Notes: generated by a model from the sequence alone, not told the origin. DNA of 19,638 nucleotides from CAZNKU01 sp045654805 (GCA_045654805.1 JAZOOD010000005.1:1-19638), one strand, 5' to 3'. Positions 5,312-13,662 are shown, counted from the stretch's first letter. Made by a program: numbers and translations.

Positions 5312-7909
5312 TTAAGATTTTTTTATGATTCTTATAAATTGTATTACAGCCGTAGGAATAAACGCTAATCCAACAATCATTGCAACCTGTGGCATACTAA
5401 GTGCTGATACTTCAAACAAATTGCCCAAGAATGGTACAAGCAAAACCAGCAGTAACAGTATGATTCCTGCAAAAAAAGCATATATACTTGCCATATTACT
5501 TTTAAATCCAATTTTGAAAACGGATTGCTCGCTTCTACAATTAAAACCGTGGAACAATCGTGCCATAGTAAGTGTGGCAAAAGCCATGGTACTTGCCAAC
5601 ATCTCATTACCAGATTTGTATCCGATATGGAAAGCTATCATTGTACATACAGCAATCAATCCACCTTGCAGCAGGAGATTAAACATAAATTTTTTGTTTA
5701 AAATGCCTTCCCTGGGATCTCTCGGCTTTTTGGAAAGCAGGTTATCTTCTGATGGTTCCATACCAATTGCAATTGCCGGCAAAGAGTCAGTCAACAAATT
5801 CATGAACAGCAAATGTACCGGTGCAAACGGTACCGGAAGAGCAAATATCGATGTGTAAAGCACAGACATAATTCCCGCCATATTGCCTGAAAGCAAAAAC
5901 TTAATTGAATTTTTGATGTTTCTGTATACATTCCTTCCATTTGCAACCGCTTTGATAATTGTTGCAAAATTATCATCAGTCAAAATCATAGCAGCAGCAT
6001 CCTTAGAAACCTCTGTTCCTGTAATGCCCATAGCTACACCAATATCCGCTTTTTTCAAAGCCGGTGCGTCATTTACCCCGTCGCCGGTCATGGCGACAAT
6101 ATTTCCCTTTTTCTGCCATGCGTTAACAATAGAAATTTTATTTTCCGGTGATACACGGGCATAAACGGAAATTCTGTCAATCTTTTCAGACAATTCTTCT
6201 TCCGACATTGCGTCAAGTTCTACTCCTGTCACAGATATGTCCCCGTCTTCGAAAATACCAATTTGTTTCGCGATTGCCGTTGCCGTAATCTTATGGTCGC
6301 CGGTAATCATAATTGGTTTTATTCCGGCTTTTTTCGCACTGACTACTGCATCTTTAGACTCTTCTCTTGGAGGGTCCATCATAGCGATAAGACCAACAAA
6401 TATATAATCATCTTCATCTGCAAGCTCAAGAGTTTCTTTATTCTCCATCTCCTTATAACCAAAGGCCAGTACTCTAAGCCCATTCTGTGAAAACTCCATA
6501 TTTTTTTCCAAAATATTCGATTTATCTTCTTCCGTTATAGTCCTAATGCCATCACTTGTACGAATACGGCTTGTTCTATTCAGTAATACATCGAGTGCCC
6601 CCTTTGTTAATATTGTAGGAACACCGTGAATTTGATACATTGTAGACATAAGCTTTCTGTCAGAATCAAATGGTAGTTCTGCAATTCTGGGCATTATTGC
6701 ACGGAAGAATTCCTCATTCAAGTCAATAGAACGCGCCATTTCCAACAAACAATATTCTGTGGGGTCTCCAATTCCCTTTCCTTCTACAATGGCAGAATCA
6801 TTTGTCAACATAACATTATACAGCAAGTAGCGATGTAATTGCTTTTTCAAATCCAGTTCCTTTGGTACAATTGTCTCACCATCAATATACACTTGCTGAA
6901 CTGTCATTTTATTTTGGGTCAAAGTACCGGTCTTGTCAGAACAAATAACAGATACGCAACCAAGACTTTCTACCGCTTTTAAATCCTTAATAATAGCGTT
7001 TTCCTTCGCCATCTTCTGTGTCCCCATAGCCTGAACAATAGTGACTATTGAGCTGAGCGCCTCTGGAATCGCTGCTACTGCCAATGCAACTGCAAACATC
7101 ATAGAGTCCAAAACCGGCATTTTACGATAAATGCTTAACAGAAATACTATTACTGAAATCACCATAATCACCGCTGCCAATCGACTGCTAAACTGATCAA
7201 GACTAATCTGTAGCGGTGTTTTTTTCTCTTTAGTTTCATTCATAAGAGAGGCAATCTTTCCAATCTCCGTATCCATTCCGGTACCGGTCACAACAACTGT
7301 TGCACGGCCATATGTCACAAGACTTCCGGAATAGACCATATTTATTCTGTCACCTAATGGAGCATCTTCCTCTATTGAAACATCCTGTTTTTCCACATTT
7401 GTAGATTCACCAGTAAGTGCACTTTCATTTACCTGCAAAGAAAAATTTTCCAGTATTCTGCCGTCTGCAACCACCATATCTCCGGCCTCTAATATTACAA
7501 TGTCTCCGGGGACAACATCCTTGGAAGGGATTTCCACCTTCTTGCCGTCTCGAATAACCTTCGCATTAGGAGAAGACAAAGACTTTAAACTATCCAAGGA
7601 TTTCTCTGCCTTTTTGTGTTGCAACGTACCCAAAATTGCATTCATAATAACAACTGCAAAAATTACAATAGTGCTCTCCACGTTACCGGACAGCATTGAA
7701 ATAACAGCGGCAATAGCCAGTATAATTACCAGTAAATCTGCAAATTGCGAAAGAAATACCTGTAACGTGCTTTTTCTTTTTCCTTCCTGTATTACATTAT
7801 ATCCCCTTTCCTGCAATACATCTTTTGCACTTTCGTTTGAAAGTCCATGAATAGTTACTCCTAACTCTTCCAAAACCTTCTCTTTAGTAAGTAAATAATA
7901 ATTTTTCAT
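5312..7909 (-). CDS. P-type cation-transporting ATPase, Ca2+/Mn2+ type (P2)
   Basis: This 865-residue pump exports a divalent cation across the cytoplasmic membrane using a phospho-aspartate intermediate. Motifs in order are the actuator TGES (166-169), IPEAL in M4 (281-285), the phosphorylation site DKTGT at D325, TGDGVND (608-614) and the M6 ion-site segment NLLTDS (704-709). The order and length fit the bacterial SERCA/PMCA-like group. M4 has PEAL where animal pumps have PEGL. The frame is open to 8014, but the ATG at 7909 has GGAGG five bases upstream, while the longer form would read through the riboswitch terminator, so 7909 is chosen. The manganese riboswitch in its leader makes Mn2+ export, alone or with Ca2+, the likely job. 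Confidence 0.95.
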   Translation of the reverse strand: MKNYYLLTKEKVLEELGVTIHGLSNESAKDVLQERGYNVIQEGKRKSTLQVFLSQFADLLVIILAIAAVISMLSGNVESTIVIFAVVIMNAILGTLQHKKAEKSLDSLKSLSSPNAKVIRDGKKVEIPSKDVVPGDIVILEAGDMVVADGRILENFSLQVNESALTGESTNVEKQDVSIEEDAPLGDRINMVYSGSLVTYGRATVVVTGTGMDTEIGKIASLMNETKEKKTPLQISLDQFSSRLAAVIMVISVIVFLLSIYRKMPVLDSMMFAVALAVAAIPEALSSIVTIVQAMGTQKMAKENAIIKDLKAVESLGCVSVICSDKTGTLTQNKMTVQQVYIDGETIVPKELDLKKQLHRYLLYNVMLTNDSAIVEGKGIGDPTEYCLLEMARSIDLNEEFFRAIMPRIAELPFDSDRKLMSTMYQIHGVPTILTKGALDVLLNRTSRIRTSDGIRTITEEDKSNILEKNMEFSQNGLRVLAFGYKEMENKETLELADEDDYIFVGLIAMMDPPREESKDAVVSAKKAGIKPIMITGDHKITATAIAKQIGIFEDGDISVTGVELDAMSEEELSEKIDRISVYARVSPENKISIVNAWQKKGNIVAMTGDGVNDAPALKKADIGVAMGITGTEVSKDAAAMILTDDNFATIIKAVANGRNVYRNIKNSIKFLLSGNMAGIMSVLYTSIFALPVPFAPVHLLFMNLLTDSLPAIAIGMEPSEDNLLSKKPRDPREGILNKKFMFNLLLQGGLIAVCTMIAFHIGYKSGNEMLASTMAFATLTMARLFHGFNCRSEQSVFKIGFKSNMASIYAFFAGIILLLLVLLVPFLGNLFEVSALSMPQVAMIVGLAFIPTAVIQFIRIIKKS

Positions 7910-7960
7910 ACGTTCCTCCAGATTTTTAATAAAAAGTGATAGTTTTCTATAAGACAAAAA

Positions 7961-7996
7961 AGACTTTTGGACATGACATTTCATGACCAAAAGTCT
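7961..7996 (-). terminator. Riboswitch-controlled terminator ahead of the P-type ATPase
   Basis: On the minus strand AGACTTTTGG (7987-7996) pairs perfectly with CCAAAAGTCT (7961-7970), and the stem continues after one mismatch with CATGA/TCATG. TTTTTTG follows. The CTTTTG of the first arm is shared with the closing stem of the aptamer, so ligand binding should block the terminator and turn the gene on. Confidence 0.85.
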
Positions 7997-8074
7997 GGTA
8001 ACCGAATACGGCATGTGCTACCAAGTTAAATTTAACTGCGATTGTTGATAACACATTAAAACTACTCCCTTTTG
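7988..8074 (-). promoter_or_regulatory. yybP-ykoY family manganese riboswitch aptamer
   Basis: On the minus strand the leader contains GGGAGTAG (8062-8069) near its 5' end and GGTTACCAGACTTTTG near its 3' end, which I recognise as the two conserved ends of the yybP-ykoY element. CAAAAG (8069-8074) and CTTTTG (7988-7993) form the closing P1 stem. This family senses Mn2+ and commonly precedes manganese exporters and P-type cation ATPases. Its place between a sigma-A promoter and a terminator sharing one P1 strand is the usual ON-switch layout. Recognition is by eye; a covariance-model search would settle it. Confidence 0.82.
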
Positions 8075-8096
8075 ATAGAATAGATATTTTTTATAT

Positions 8097-8125
8097 AGTA
8101 TATTCTTTTTTTCTAAAAATGTCAA
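8097..8125 (-). promoter_or_regulatory. Sigma-A promoter of the riboswitch and P-type ATPase
   Basis: On the minus strand TTGACA (8120-8125) and TATACT (8097-8102) are separated by 17 bases. The predicted transcription start near 8090 lies just upstream of the aptamer's first stem. Confidence 0.85.
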
Positions 8126-8204
8126 CCACTTTTTATATTTTTCCCCTTAAAGGATAAATTAAACAATTTTTTGGAATTAATTTCTATTCTGTCAACGAGC
8201 ACTT

Positions 8205-9257
8205 TTACTTAATTTTGTCTGCCTGAAGTAACATATTGTCAACAAATATTCCATACCCCCTGGTCGGGTCATTTACAAAAACGTGTGTTACGGCTCCTAC
8301 TAACTTTCCATTCTGAACGATGGGACTTCCCGACATTCCCTGAACAATACCTCCTGTGCGACTTACCAGATTGTTATCTGTTATGTGAATTATCATACTT
8401 TTATTGTCCATAGAATTTATATTGATTTTTTCAATATTTACATTAAACTGTTCCACATTATTGCCGTCGATACAACAATATATTGTTGCTTCACCTGTAG
8501 AAACTTCCTGTCGTGATGCCACATTAATTACATTATCGAAATTTAGTTTTTCTTTAAAATATCCAAATATGCCGTATTCAGTATTTGTCTTTATTTCCCC
8601 TATCTCCGAAGAAATAAAGTATCCTTGCAATTCTCCAGTTTGTGAACAACTCCCTTTTTGCACACCATTAATTGAAGAATAGTAGATATTACCCCTTCCT
8701 GCTATTATTAAGTCTCCTGTATCTGCATCGGTTACTCCATGTCCCAAAGCACCAAAACGGTTTGTGTTAGGGTCAATAAATGTCAGAGTTCCTATGCCTG
8801 TTGTCCCATCTCTTGCCCATAAACCAAGATGATATTGCCCGTCCTCAGCTGATTTCACAGGTATTATAGTCGTGTTAAGTGTCTTGTCCCCCCGCTTAAA
8901 GCATATATTCATCCCAGTATCAGAGCTCTTGTTAACTACATTGGCAAATTCCGTTGCAGAAGTAACAGTATTTTCATTAACGGAAATTATAATGTCGCTT
9001 TCCTTAAGTCCCGCTTCCCTTGCGGGGCAATACCTTTTACCATCCTCGCCGTAAAAATCGGAAAAACCAAGTATCATTATACCTTCCACATTAATATTTA
9101 CGCCGATACTTTGTCCTCCCAGCACAACCTCCGAGCTACTTACTGCTCCTACGATTTTATAGTCTGATGTGATAGGTGTATAATTAGCAAACTGATATGA
9201 AAATGCAAAAAAACCAATTAACAAAAAAGAAAGTTTTTTTGTTATCCCCCTATGCAA
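8205..9257 (-). CDS. spoIVB: SpoIVB, sporulation signalling serine protease
   Basis: SpoIVB is made in the forespore, crosses into the space between the membranes and cleaves SpoIVFA, releasing pro-sigma-K processing in the mother cell. The 350-residue protein has an N-terminal membrane or signal segment (about 9-22), a PDZ domain (about 58-135) and an S55 peptidase domain. Catalytic residues fit the family: H173 in GALGHG, D294 in HITD and S309 in GMSGSPI, with the D-S spacing of 15 seen in Bacillus. It is shorter than the Bacillus protein (about 425), mainly before the PDZ domain. The start is TTG, with GAGGTG six bases upstream and no nearby in-frame ATG. No clear terminator follows it. 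In most spore formers spo0A is next; here it is 7 kb away. Confidence 0.95.
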   Translation of the reverse strand: MHRGITKKLSFLLIGFFAFSYQFANYTPITSDYKIVGAVSSSEVVLGGQSIGVNINVEGIMILGFSDFYGEDGKRYCPAREAGLKESDIIISVNENTVTSATEFANVVNKSSDTGMNICFKRGDKTLNTTIIPVKSAEDGQYHLGLWARDGTTGIGTLTFIDPNTNRFGALGHGVTDADTGDLIIAGRGNIYYSSINGVQKGSCSQTGELQGYFISSEIGEIKTNTEYGIFGYFKEKLNFDNVINVASRQEVSTGEATIYCCIDGNNVEQFNVNIEKININSMDNKSMIIHITDNNLVSRTGGIVQGMSGSPIVQNGKLVGAVTHVFVNDPTRGYGIFVDNMLLQADKIK

Positions 9258-9277
9258 CTAAATCACCTCACAGTGAA

Positions 9278-9307
9278 TAAATTGCCCTTGATTGTAACAT
9301 CATATCC
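9278..9307 (-). promoter_or_regulatory. Possible sigma-G promoter of spoIVB
   Basis: On the minus strand GGATA (9303-9307) fits the forespore -35 pattern GNATR and CAATTTA (9278-9284) is one base off the -10 pattern CATNNTA, with 18 bases between. Forespore expression of spoIVB is known in Bacillus, which supports the reading, but the match is imperfect. Confidence 0.4.
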
Positions 9308-9347
9308 TGCAAAAATTATTGGAATAAGTGTATATTTTGGTGGCGGA

Positions 9348-10124
9348 TTATAAATCTTCTAAGCTTTTAAATACATATCCTTTCTCCTTTGCGACATTAA
9401 TAATTTGTTCCAGTGCATTGGCATTATCTTCTGAGACAGCGTGAAGTAAAATAATTGCACCATTATGAAACTGCTTTGTTACTTGTTGTACTGCATAATC
9501 TGTACCATTTCGATTATTTGTATCCCAGTCGGCATAAGCAATGCTCCAGAAAATACTTTTATATCCGTTTTTTTGAGTTAACGCAAGTGTCCTTTCGGAA
9601 AATTCACCTTTTGGAGGGCGCATATACTTCATATTTGTATTGGTCAGCTCGCAAAAACCTTTATTAAGTTCCAAAAGTTCTTTAGTCAGTTCTTCATCTC
9701 CCACATCAGGCATACTTGGATGATTAACCGTATGATTGCCTACTATATGACCTTCCTCTACCATTCTTTTTATAAGTTCCGGCTCATTTTCAACATAGGG
9801 ACCCGTTACAAAAAAGGCCGCCGGCGTATTTGTTTTCTTTAGCACATCTAAAATTTTTGAAGTATAGCCATTTTCGTAACCTTCATCAAAGGTAAGATAC
9901 ATTACTTTTTCTTCGGTATTTCCAAGGTAATATCCGCCGTATTTCTTTAACAGTTCCTGCCAATTCACAGGAACCTCCGGTTGCGAATTTTCAATTTTTT
10001 TAAGTCCCCATCCAATTTTTGTGTTGTCATAGCCCGTACCTTGTGCGACCATATTACTTTCCCCACATCCACAAAGTGAATTTGTCAGCACAAGGCATAT
10101 TAAAAATAAAAAAAGCCTTTTCAA
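9348..10124 (-). CDS. pdaA: PdaA-type muramic-delta-lactam polysaccharide deacetylase
   Basis: PdaA removes the acetyl group from muramic acid in spore-cortex peptidoglycan on the way to muramic-delta-lactam, needed for germination. The protein has a hydrophobic signal with a lipobox-like SLCGC (C20 if the start at 10124 is right) and one NodB/CE4 domain. Motifs seen are TFDEGYENGY (78-87), the metal His pair in GNHTVNH (H131, H135), MRPPKGEFSERT and LLHA (H228). The linker WGLKK and the KYGGYYLGNTEEK segment match PdaA rather than general deacetylases. E81 stands where general CE4 enzymes have a metal-binding Asp. The start chosen is TTG at 10124, six bases after GGGAGGT; the longer frame to 10139 would begin on the binding site itself. 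It follows rqcH after 49 bases. Confidence 0.92.
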   Translation of the reverse strand: MKRLFLFLICLVLTNSLCGCGESNMVAQGTGYDNTKIGWGLKKIENSQPEVPVNWQELLKKYGGYYLGNTEEKVMYLTFDEGYENGYTSKILDVLKKTNTPAAFFVTGPYVENEPELIKRMVEEGHIVGNHTVNHPSMPDVGDEELTKELLELNKGFCELTNTNMKYMRPPKGEFSERTLALTQKNGYKSIFWSIAYADWDTNNRNGTDYAVQQVTKQFHNGAIILLHAVSEDNANALEQIINVAKEKGYVFKSLEDL

Positions 10125-10168
10125 AACCACACCTCCCAACTTTAGTATGTGCAGTTTGAAAAGACTTT
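10112..10168 (-). terminator. Terminator-like hairpin spanning the rqcH-pdaA junction
   Basis: On the minus strand AAAGTCTTTTCAAAC (10154-10168) can pair with GTTTTGAAAAGGCTTT (10112-10127) over about 15 pairs, with one wobble and one bulge. The 3' side runs on into TTTTTATTTTT. The 26-base loop holds the pdaA ribosome binding site and a sigma-G-like -10, and the 3' arm covers the pdaA TTG start. The loop is large for an intrinsic terminator, so efficiency is uncertain. Confidence 0.5.
10143..10149 (-). promoter_or_regulatory. Sigma-G-like -10 element for pdaA
   Basis: On the minus strand CATACTA matches the forespore -10 pattern CATNNTA exactly and sits about 18 bases ahead of the pdaA start codon. 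No good -35 (GNATR) is present 17-18 bases upstream, so the promoter is only tentative. Forespore expression is known for pdaA in Bacillus. Confidence 0.4.
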
Positions 10169-10173
10169 TGATG

Positions 10174-11922
10174 TTAATTTATTTCAGCATTGACAGGCAA
10201 TTCCGGCTTGACATTTACGGTATTGTAGTTATCATATATTACCATACCCGGCTTAGCTCCGTTTGGTTTTTTTACATTTTTTATAACAGTATAGTCCACA
10301 GGAACATTTGCAGAATTCCTCGCCTTACTATAATAAGCACAAATCTTCGCCGCTTCTACTATTACATCATCCGACGGCTTTCTTCCCTCCGTTTTTATTA
10401 CTGTATGGCTGCCGTGTATATACTTGGTATGAAACCACAGGTCATTTGCTTTTGACTGACGAAGTGTAAGTTCGTCATTTTGCATATTATTTCTGCCAAC
10501 ATACGCCACAAATCCATCGGAAAGATGAAATTCCAAGGGTTTAGAAACCTGCTTGCGTATTTTAGATTTTTCCACACGTTTTACGTGATAACCCTGAGTG
10601 TAAAGTTCATCGCGAAGTTCGTTTATTTCCCTTTCATTTTCCACAATCATAAGGTTTTCCTTAATGCTTTCGAGGTAATCAATCTCCTGCTTGGCGAGCT
10701 CCATTTGCTGTGCAGTTATAATCTCAGCATTTTTCAATTTTTGGTAAACTGTATAATACCTTTGTGCATTTTGTGAAGGTGAAAGTTCAGGTTTAAGGGG
10801 AATTTTTACAATCTCCATATTGTTATAATAATCCTCTAGTTCAACACATTCATCCCCGTAATTTATTCTGTACAAATTTGCAGTAATTAAGTCGCCAATA
10901 ATCTTGTTTTTTTCCTTATTTTCGCAATCTTTCATTTTTTGTTGCTGTAAGGCGAGTTTTTTTTGACATCTTTGAATATTGGTATCCACAAATTTCAAAA
11001 GACTTGAGGTCTTTTGTGAAATGCGTTCCTGAAAATCTTTGGTTTTAAAAAATTCATCGACAGCATCGTTTAAATTTTCAAAACTTTTTATTATAAAATT
11101 ATTTTCATAATGTGTAATATTTATTCCGCTGAAATCCTTAATTTTTTCACTGTCTTTGTACATTAAAACCGGTGAAAATCTGCCTTTTTTTATTTTTTCA
11201 AAAAATTCTTTTATATATTTTACAAATTTTATTTTTTGTTCATTTGTCATAAGTTGACAGTTTGTATCTGTACTTCCGGTGGCACAATATGCAATTTCCC
11301 GTGCAGAAAGCGGTCCTATTCCCACAAAGGTATCCAATAAAAATTTATCTGCACCAAGGCTGTAATTCCACAGTTTATTTACCAAAGTTTCATCATCAAC
11401 AGTAAGGGGATTGATTTTTCCTTGGGATGGGGGCATTTCATACATCATACCCGGTATTAACTGACGTACCTGTGAAACAGAAAAATCAATATGTTTTATG
11501 CTTCCCAGTATCTTGCCTGCCGAATCGATGAGTACAATATTGCTGACCCTACCCATAACCTCTATAATAAGGCGTTTTACTGAAACGTCACCTAACTCAT
11601 CATGGCTTTCAATATGAAATTCAACCACGCGCTCAAAATCCGGCTGCGTAACCGCCACTACCTTGCCGCCTAAAAGATGCTTACGTAAAAGCATACAAAA
11701 CATAGGAGCTTTTTCGGGATTTTCTTTTTGCACCGTTGTAATATGCACACGGGGATTGGAGGAGCTTGCACTTAAAACCACCTTGCGATTTTTACCGCCG
11801 GAGCGTATTGCAAGAATAATTTCATCATATTCCGGCTGAAGTACCTTATCGACCCTACCCTGTGCCAATATATTATTAAGTTCGTGCACCATACAAGAAA
11901 TTGTAATACCGTCAAATGCCAT
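10174..11922 (-). CDS. rqcH: RqcH (NFACT family), ribosome quality-control factor
   Basis: RqcH binds stalled 50S subunits carrying peptidyl-tRNA and adds C-terminal alanine tails that mark the peptide for degradation; older annotation calls it fibronectin-binding protein. The 582-residue protein has an NFACT-N domain (about 1-200) opening MAFDGITISCMVHELN, a middle region with HhH and coiled-coil segments (about 290-445), and the NFACT-R domain near the end with LWFHTKYIHGSHTVIK. Residues 97-98 are E-R, where Bacillus RqcH has the functionally important D97-R98. The ATG at 11922 has AAGGA nine bases upstream; a longer frame to 11940 starts on that site and is rejected. Its relation to the downstream pdaA may be cotranscription limited by a hairpin. 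No confident promoter was found in the 111-base gap upstream. Confidence 0.95.
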   Translation of the reverse strand: MAFDGITISCMVHELNNILAQGRVDKVLQPEYDEIILAIRSGGKNRKVVLSASSSNPRVHITTVQKENPEKAPMFCMLLRKHLLGGKVVAVTQPDFERVVEFHIESHDELGDVSVKRLIIEVMGRVSNIVLIDSAGKILGSIKHIDFSVSQVRQLIPGMMYEMPPSQGKINPLTVDDETLVNKLWNYSLGADKFLLDTFVGIGPLSAREIAYCATGSTDTNCQLMTNEQKIKFVKYIKEFFEKIKKGRFSPVLMYKDSEKIKDFSGINITHYENNFIIKSFENLNDAVDEFFKTKDFQERISQKTSSLLKFVDTNIQRCQKKLALQQQKMKDCENKEKNKIIGDLITANLYRINYGDECVELEDYYNNMEIVKIPLKPELSPSQNAQRYYTVYQKLKNAEIITAQQMELAKQEIDYLESIKENLMIVENEREINELRDELYTQGYHVKRVEKSKIRKQVSKPLEFHLSDGFVAYVGRNNMQNDELTLRQSKANDLWFHTKYIHGSHTVIKTEGRKPSDDVIVEAAKICAYYSKARNSANVPVDYTVIKNVKKPNGAKPGMVIYDNYNTVNVKPELPVNAEIN

Positions 11923-12033
11923 ATATTTATATCCTTTCAAAAATTGCTTTTCTATTATTTTATCATATTTTCGTCATAATTAAAAGATAAAGTTAATATT
12001 TATTTACTATAAAGTATTACGGAGGTTTTATAA

Positions 12034-13584
12034 ATGACAGAACTGAACAGGGAAAATGTATGTATAGGTGAAAAATCCATTGCTCTTTTTTCACAAGCTT
12101 ATTGTGAAACAGATGTTATTGTACCGGATGTTTATCCTGATATTGCAAAGATTATACAGGTAAGTTCTACTGCAGGCATCGTAAACAAAAACTGTGGCAA
12201 TGACCGTATAACCGTTGACGGAAGGGCAGAGATTATAATTTTATACATTGGGGACGACGAAACTGTTTACAGCATATCATCAAATCAACAATTCTCTCAT
12301 ATTATAGACGCCAAAGGTGCAAGAGATGGAATGTACACTGAAGCGGAAATTAATGTGGACAACGTGGACTACACAATATTAAATTCCCGAAAACTTAACA
12401 TAAAAGTTCTTATGGGGATTGACGCAAATGCCGTGGAGGATGTGACCGCAACCCTTTGCACTTCTATGTCTGCAGATGAATCCTACGAAATTTTAAACCA
12501 ATGTATCACACCATACAAAACTGTAAGCAGGGTATGTGAGCAGTTATGTATACGTGAAAAGTTAGAATTACCGAGCGGTAAGCCATCAATAGACAAAATA
12601 CTGCGTATGGACGCCTGCATAAGGAACAAGGACTATTCCTTGAGCACAAATAAAATGATGATTAAAGGGACACTGTTAATATCAACCATATACTGTAGCG
12701 ATATTGATGGTAAAATACATTGTGCAGAACACGAAGTGCCATTTACTGAAATAATTGCAATGTCTGATGTAACAGAGGATATGAACGCAAGGCTGAAGCT
12801 TTATGTAAGCAGAATATTCTGCAAGTCGGAAAGTGATGACGACGGGGACAACAGATTTATAACCATGGAATGTATGATTACCGCAAATGCAAAAGTGTGC
12901 TATCAATTTAGCACTAATGTAGTAAAAGATGCCTACTGCACAAGATATCCTTTGAAAATAAGTCGTGAAAGTGCGTCAGTAACAAGACTTGCAGGGGAAA
13001 ACAGCAGTCAGATTGCAGCAAAGGATATTGTAACATTAGATGAAGATATGCCTGAAATTCTGCAAATTTTCAACATTAGTCCCCATGCATATCTTGCAAC
13101 CGCAAAGATTGAAAACAAAAAAGTGATTATTGAAGGAATTATAGAATCTGACATTATGTATGTTTCCGACCAATCATCAAACCCCATAAACACACACAGG
13201 CATCAGCAGACATTTTTACACTCTTTTGATGTAGAGGATGCCGATGAAAATATGGTATGTGATGTACGAATTGATGTGGCACATTCATCATATACAATAA
13301 GTTTGGGAAGAGAGATTGATTTAAGATTCGTTTTACAGGTGGATACAGATATTTTATCCAACGATGTAATGGAATACATTACAGATGCTCATCAAGATGA
13401 AAGTCAGAATTTTGATACGAGAAAATCCTATTGCATAAAAATATATTTTGCAAAAAAAGAGGATAATCTGTGGAGTATTGCAAAAAAACACAAAATTACC
13501 CGACAGGCACTTATGGAAATTAACAACATAACATCTGATAGCGAAATATTCGATGGCAAACAGCTTATGATACCTATAAAATAG
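12034..13584 (+). CDS. sipL: SipL-like spore coat morphogenetic protein (DUF3794, LysM)
   Basis: SipL in Clostridioides difficile binds SpoIVA and anchors the coat around the forespore. This 516-residue protein has the same plan: repeated DUF3794 domains over about residues 30-430 (the PDVYPDIAKII motif in the first, similar sheets near 170-260 and 320-430) and a C-terminal LysM domain (about 470-515) with EDNLWSIAKKHKITRQAL and DGKQLMIPIK. No signal peptide or membrane segment is seen, which fits a mother-cell cytosolic protein. The ATG follows GGAGG by eight bases. It is divergent from rqcH; a sigma-E promoter would be expected, but I could not place one with confidence. Several DUF3794-LysM paralogues exist in Clostridia, so sipL is the likely rather than certain name. 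Confidence 0.82.
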   Translation: MTELNRENVCIGEKSIALFSQAYCETDVIVPDVYPDIAKIIQVSSTAGIVNKNCGNDRITVDGRAEIIILYIGDDETVYSISSNQQFSHIIDAKGARDGMYTEAEINVDNVDYTILNSRKLNIKVLMGIDANAVEDVTATLCTSMSADESYEILNQCITPYKTVSRVCEQLCIREKLELPSGKPSIDKILRMDACIRNKDYSLSTNKMMIKGTLLISTIYCSDIDGKIHCAEHEVPFTEIIAMSDVTEDMNARLKLYVSRIFCKSESDDDGDNRFITMECMITANAKVCYQFSTNVVKDAYCTRYPLKISRESASVTRLAGENSSQIAAKDIVTLDEDMPEILQIFNISPHAYLATAKIENKKVIIEGIIESDIMYVSDQSSNPINTHRHQQTFLHSFDVEDADENMVCDVRIDVAHSSYTISLGREIDLRFVLQVDTDILSNDVMEYITDAHQDESQNFDTRKSYCIKIYFAKKEDNLWSIAKKHKITRQALMEINNITSDSEIFDGKQLMIPIK

Positions 13585-13614
13585 TTGACGGACTCCCTCC
13601 TATTGTGTTATTAT
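13585..13614 (+). promoter_or_regulatory. Sigma-A type promoter nested in the sipL terminator
   Basis: TTGACG (13585-13590) begins right after the sipL TAG, and TATTAT (13609-13614) follows after 18 bases. Each hexamer matches 5 of 6 consensus bases. The -10 lies wholly in the loop of the terminator hairpin, and the predicted start near 13621 falls in that hairpin's 3' arm. It would drive the zinc-ribbon gene. Confidence 0.6.
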
Positions 13615-13626
13615 GCAATCGGAGGG
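13595..13626 (+). terminator. Intrinsic terminator of the sipL-like gene
   Basis: CCCTCC (13595-13600) pairs with GGAGGG (13621-13626), extended after one mismatch by ATTG/CAAT, leaving a 10-base loop. CTTTTATTTTT follows. It lies 10 bases past the sipL stop. Confidence 0.85.
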
Positions 13627-13662
13627 CTTTTATTTTTAAAACACCTGAAAAGGAGAAGTGTT

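Noticed and set aside
5325..5858. Rightward 177-codon frame inside the P-type ATPase gene
   Set aside because: It is antisense to a well-conserved ATPase C-terminus and has no supporting start signal or motifs.
7910..8014. N-terminal 35-residue extension of the P-type ATPase
   Set aside because: It would translate through the riboswitch terminator and its ATG has no ribosome binding site, while the ATG at 7909 has a strong one.
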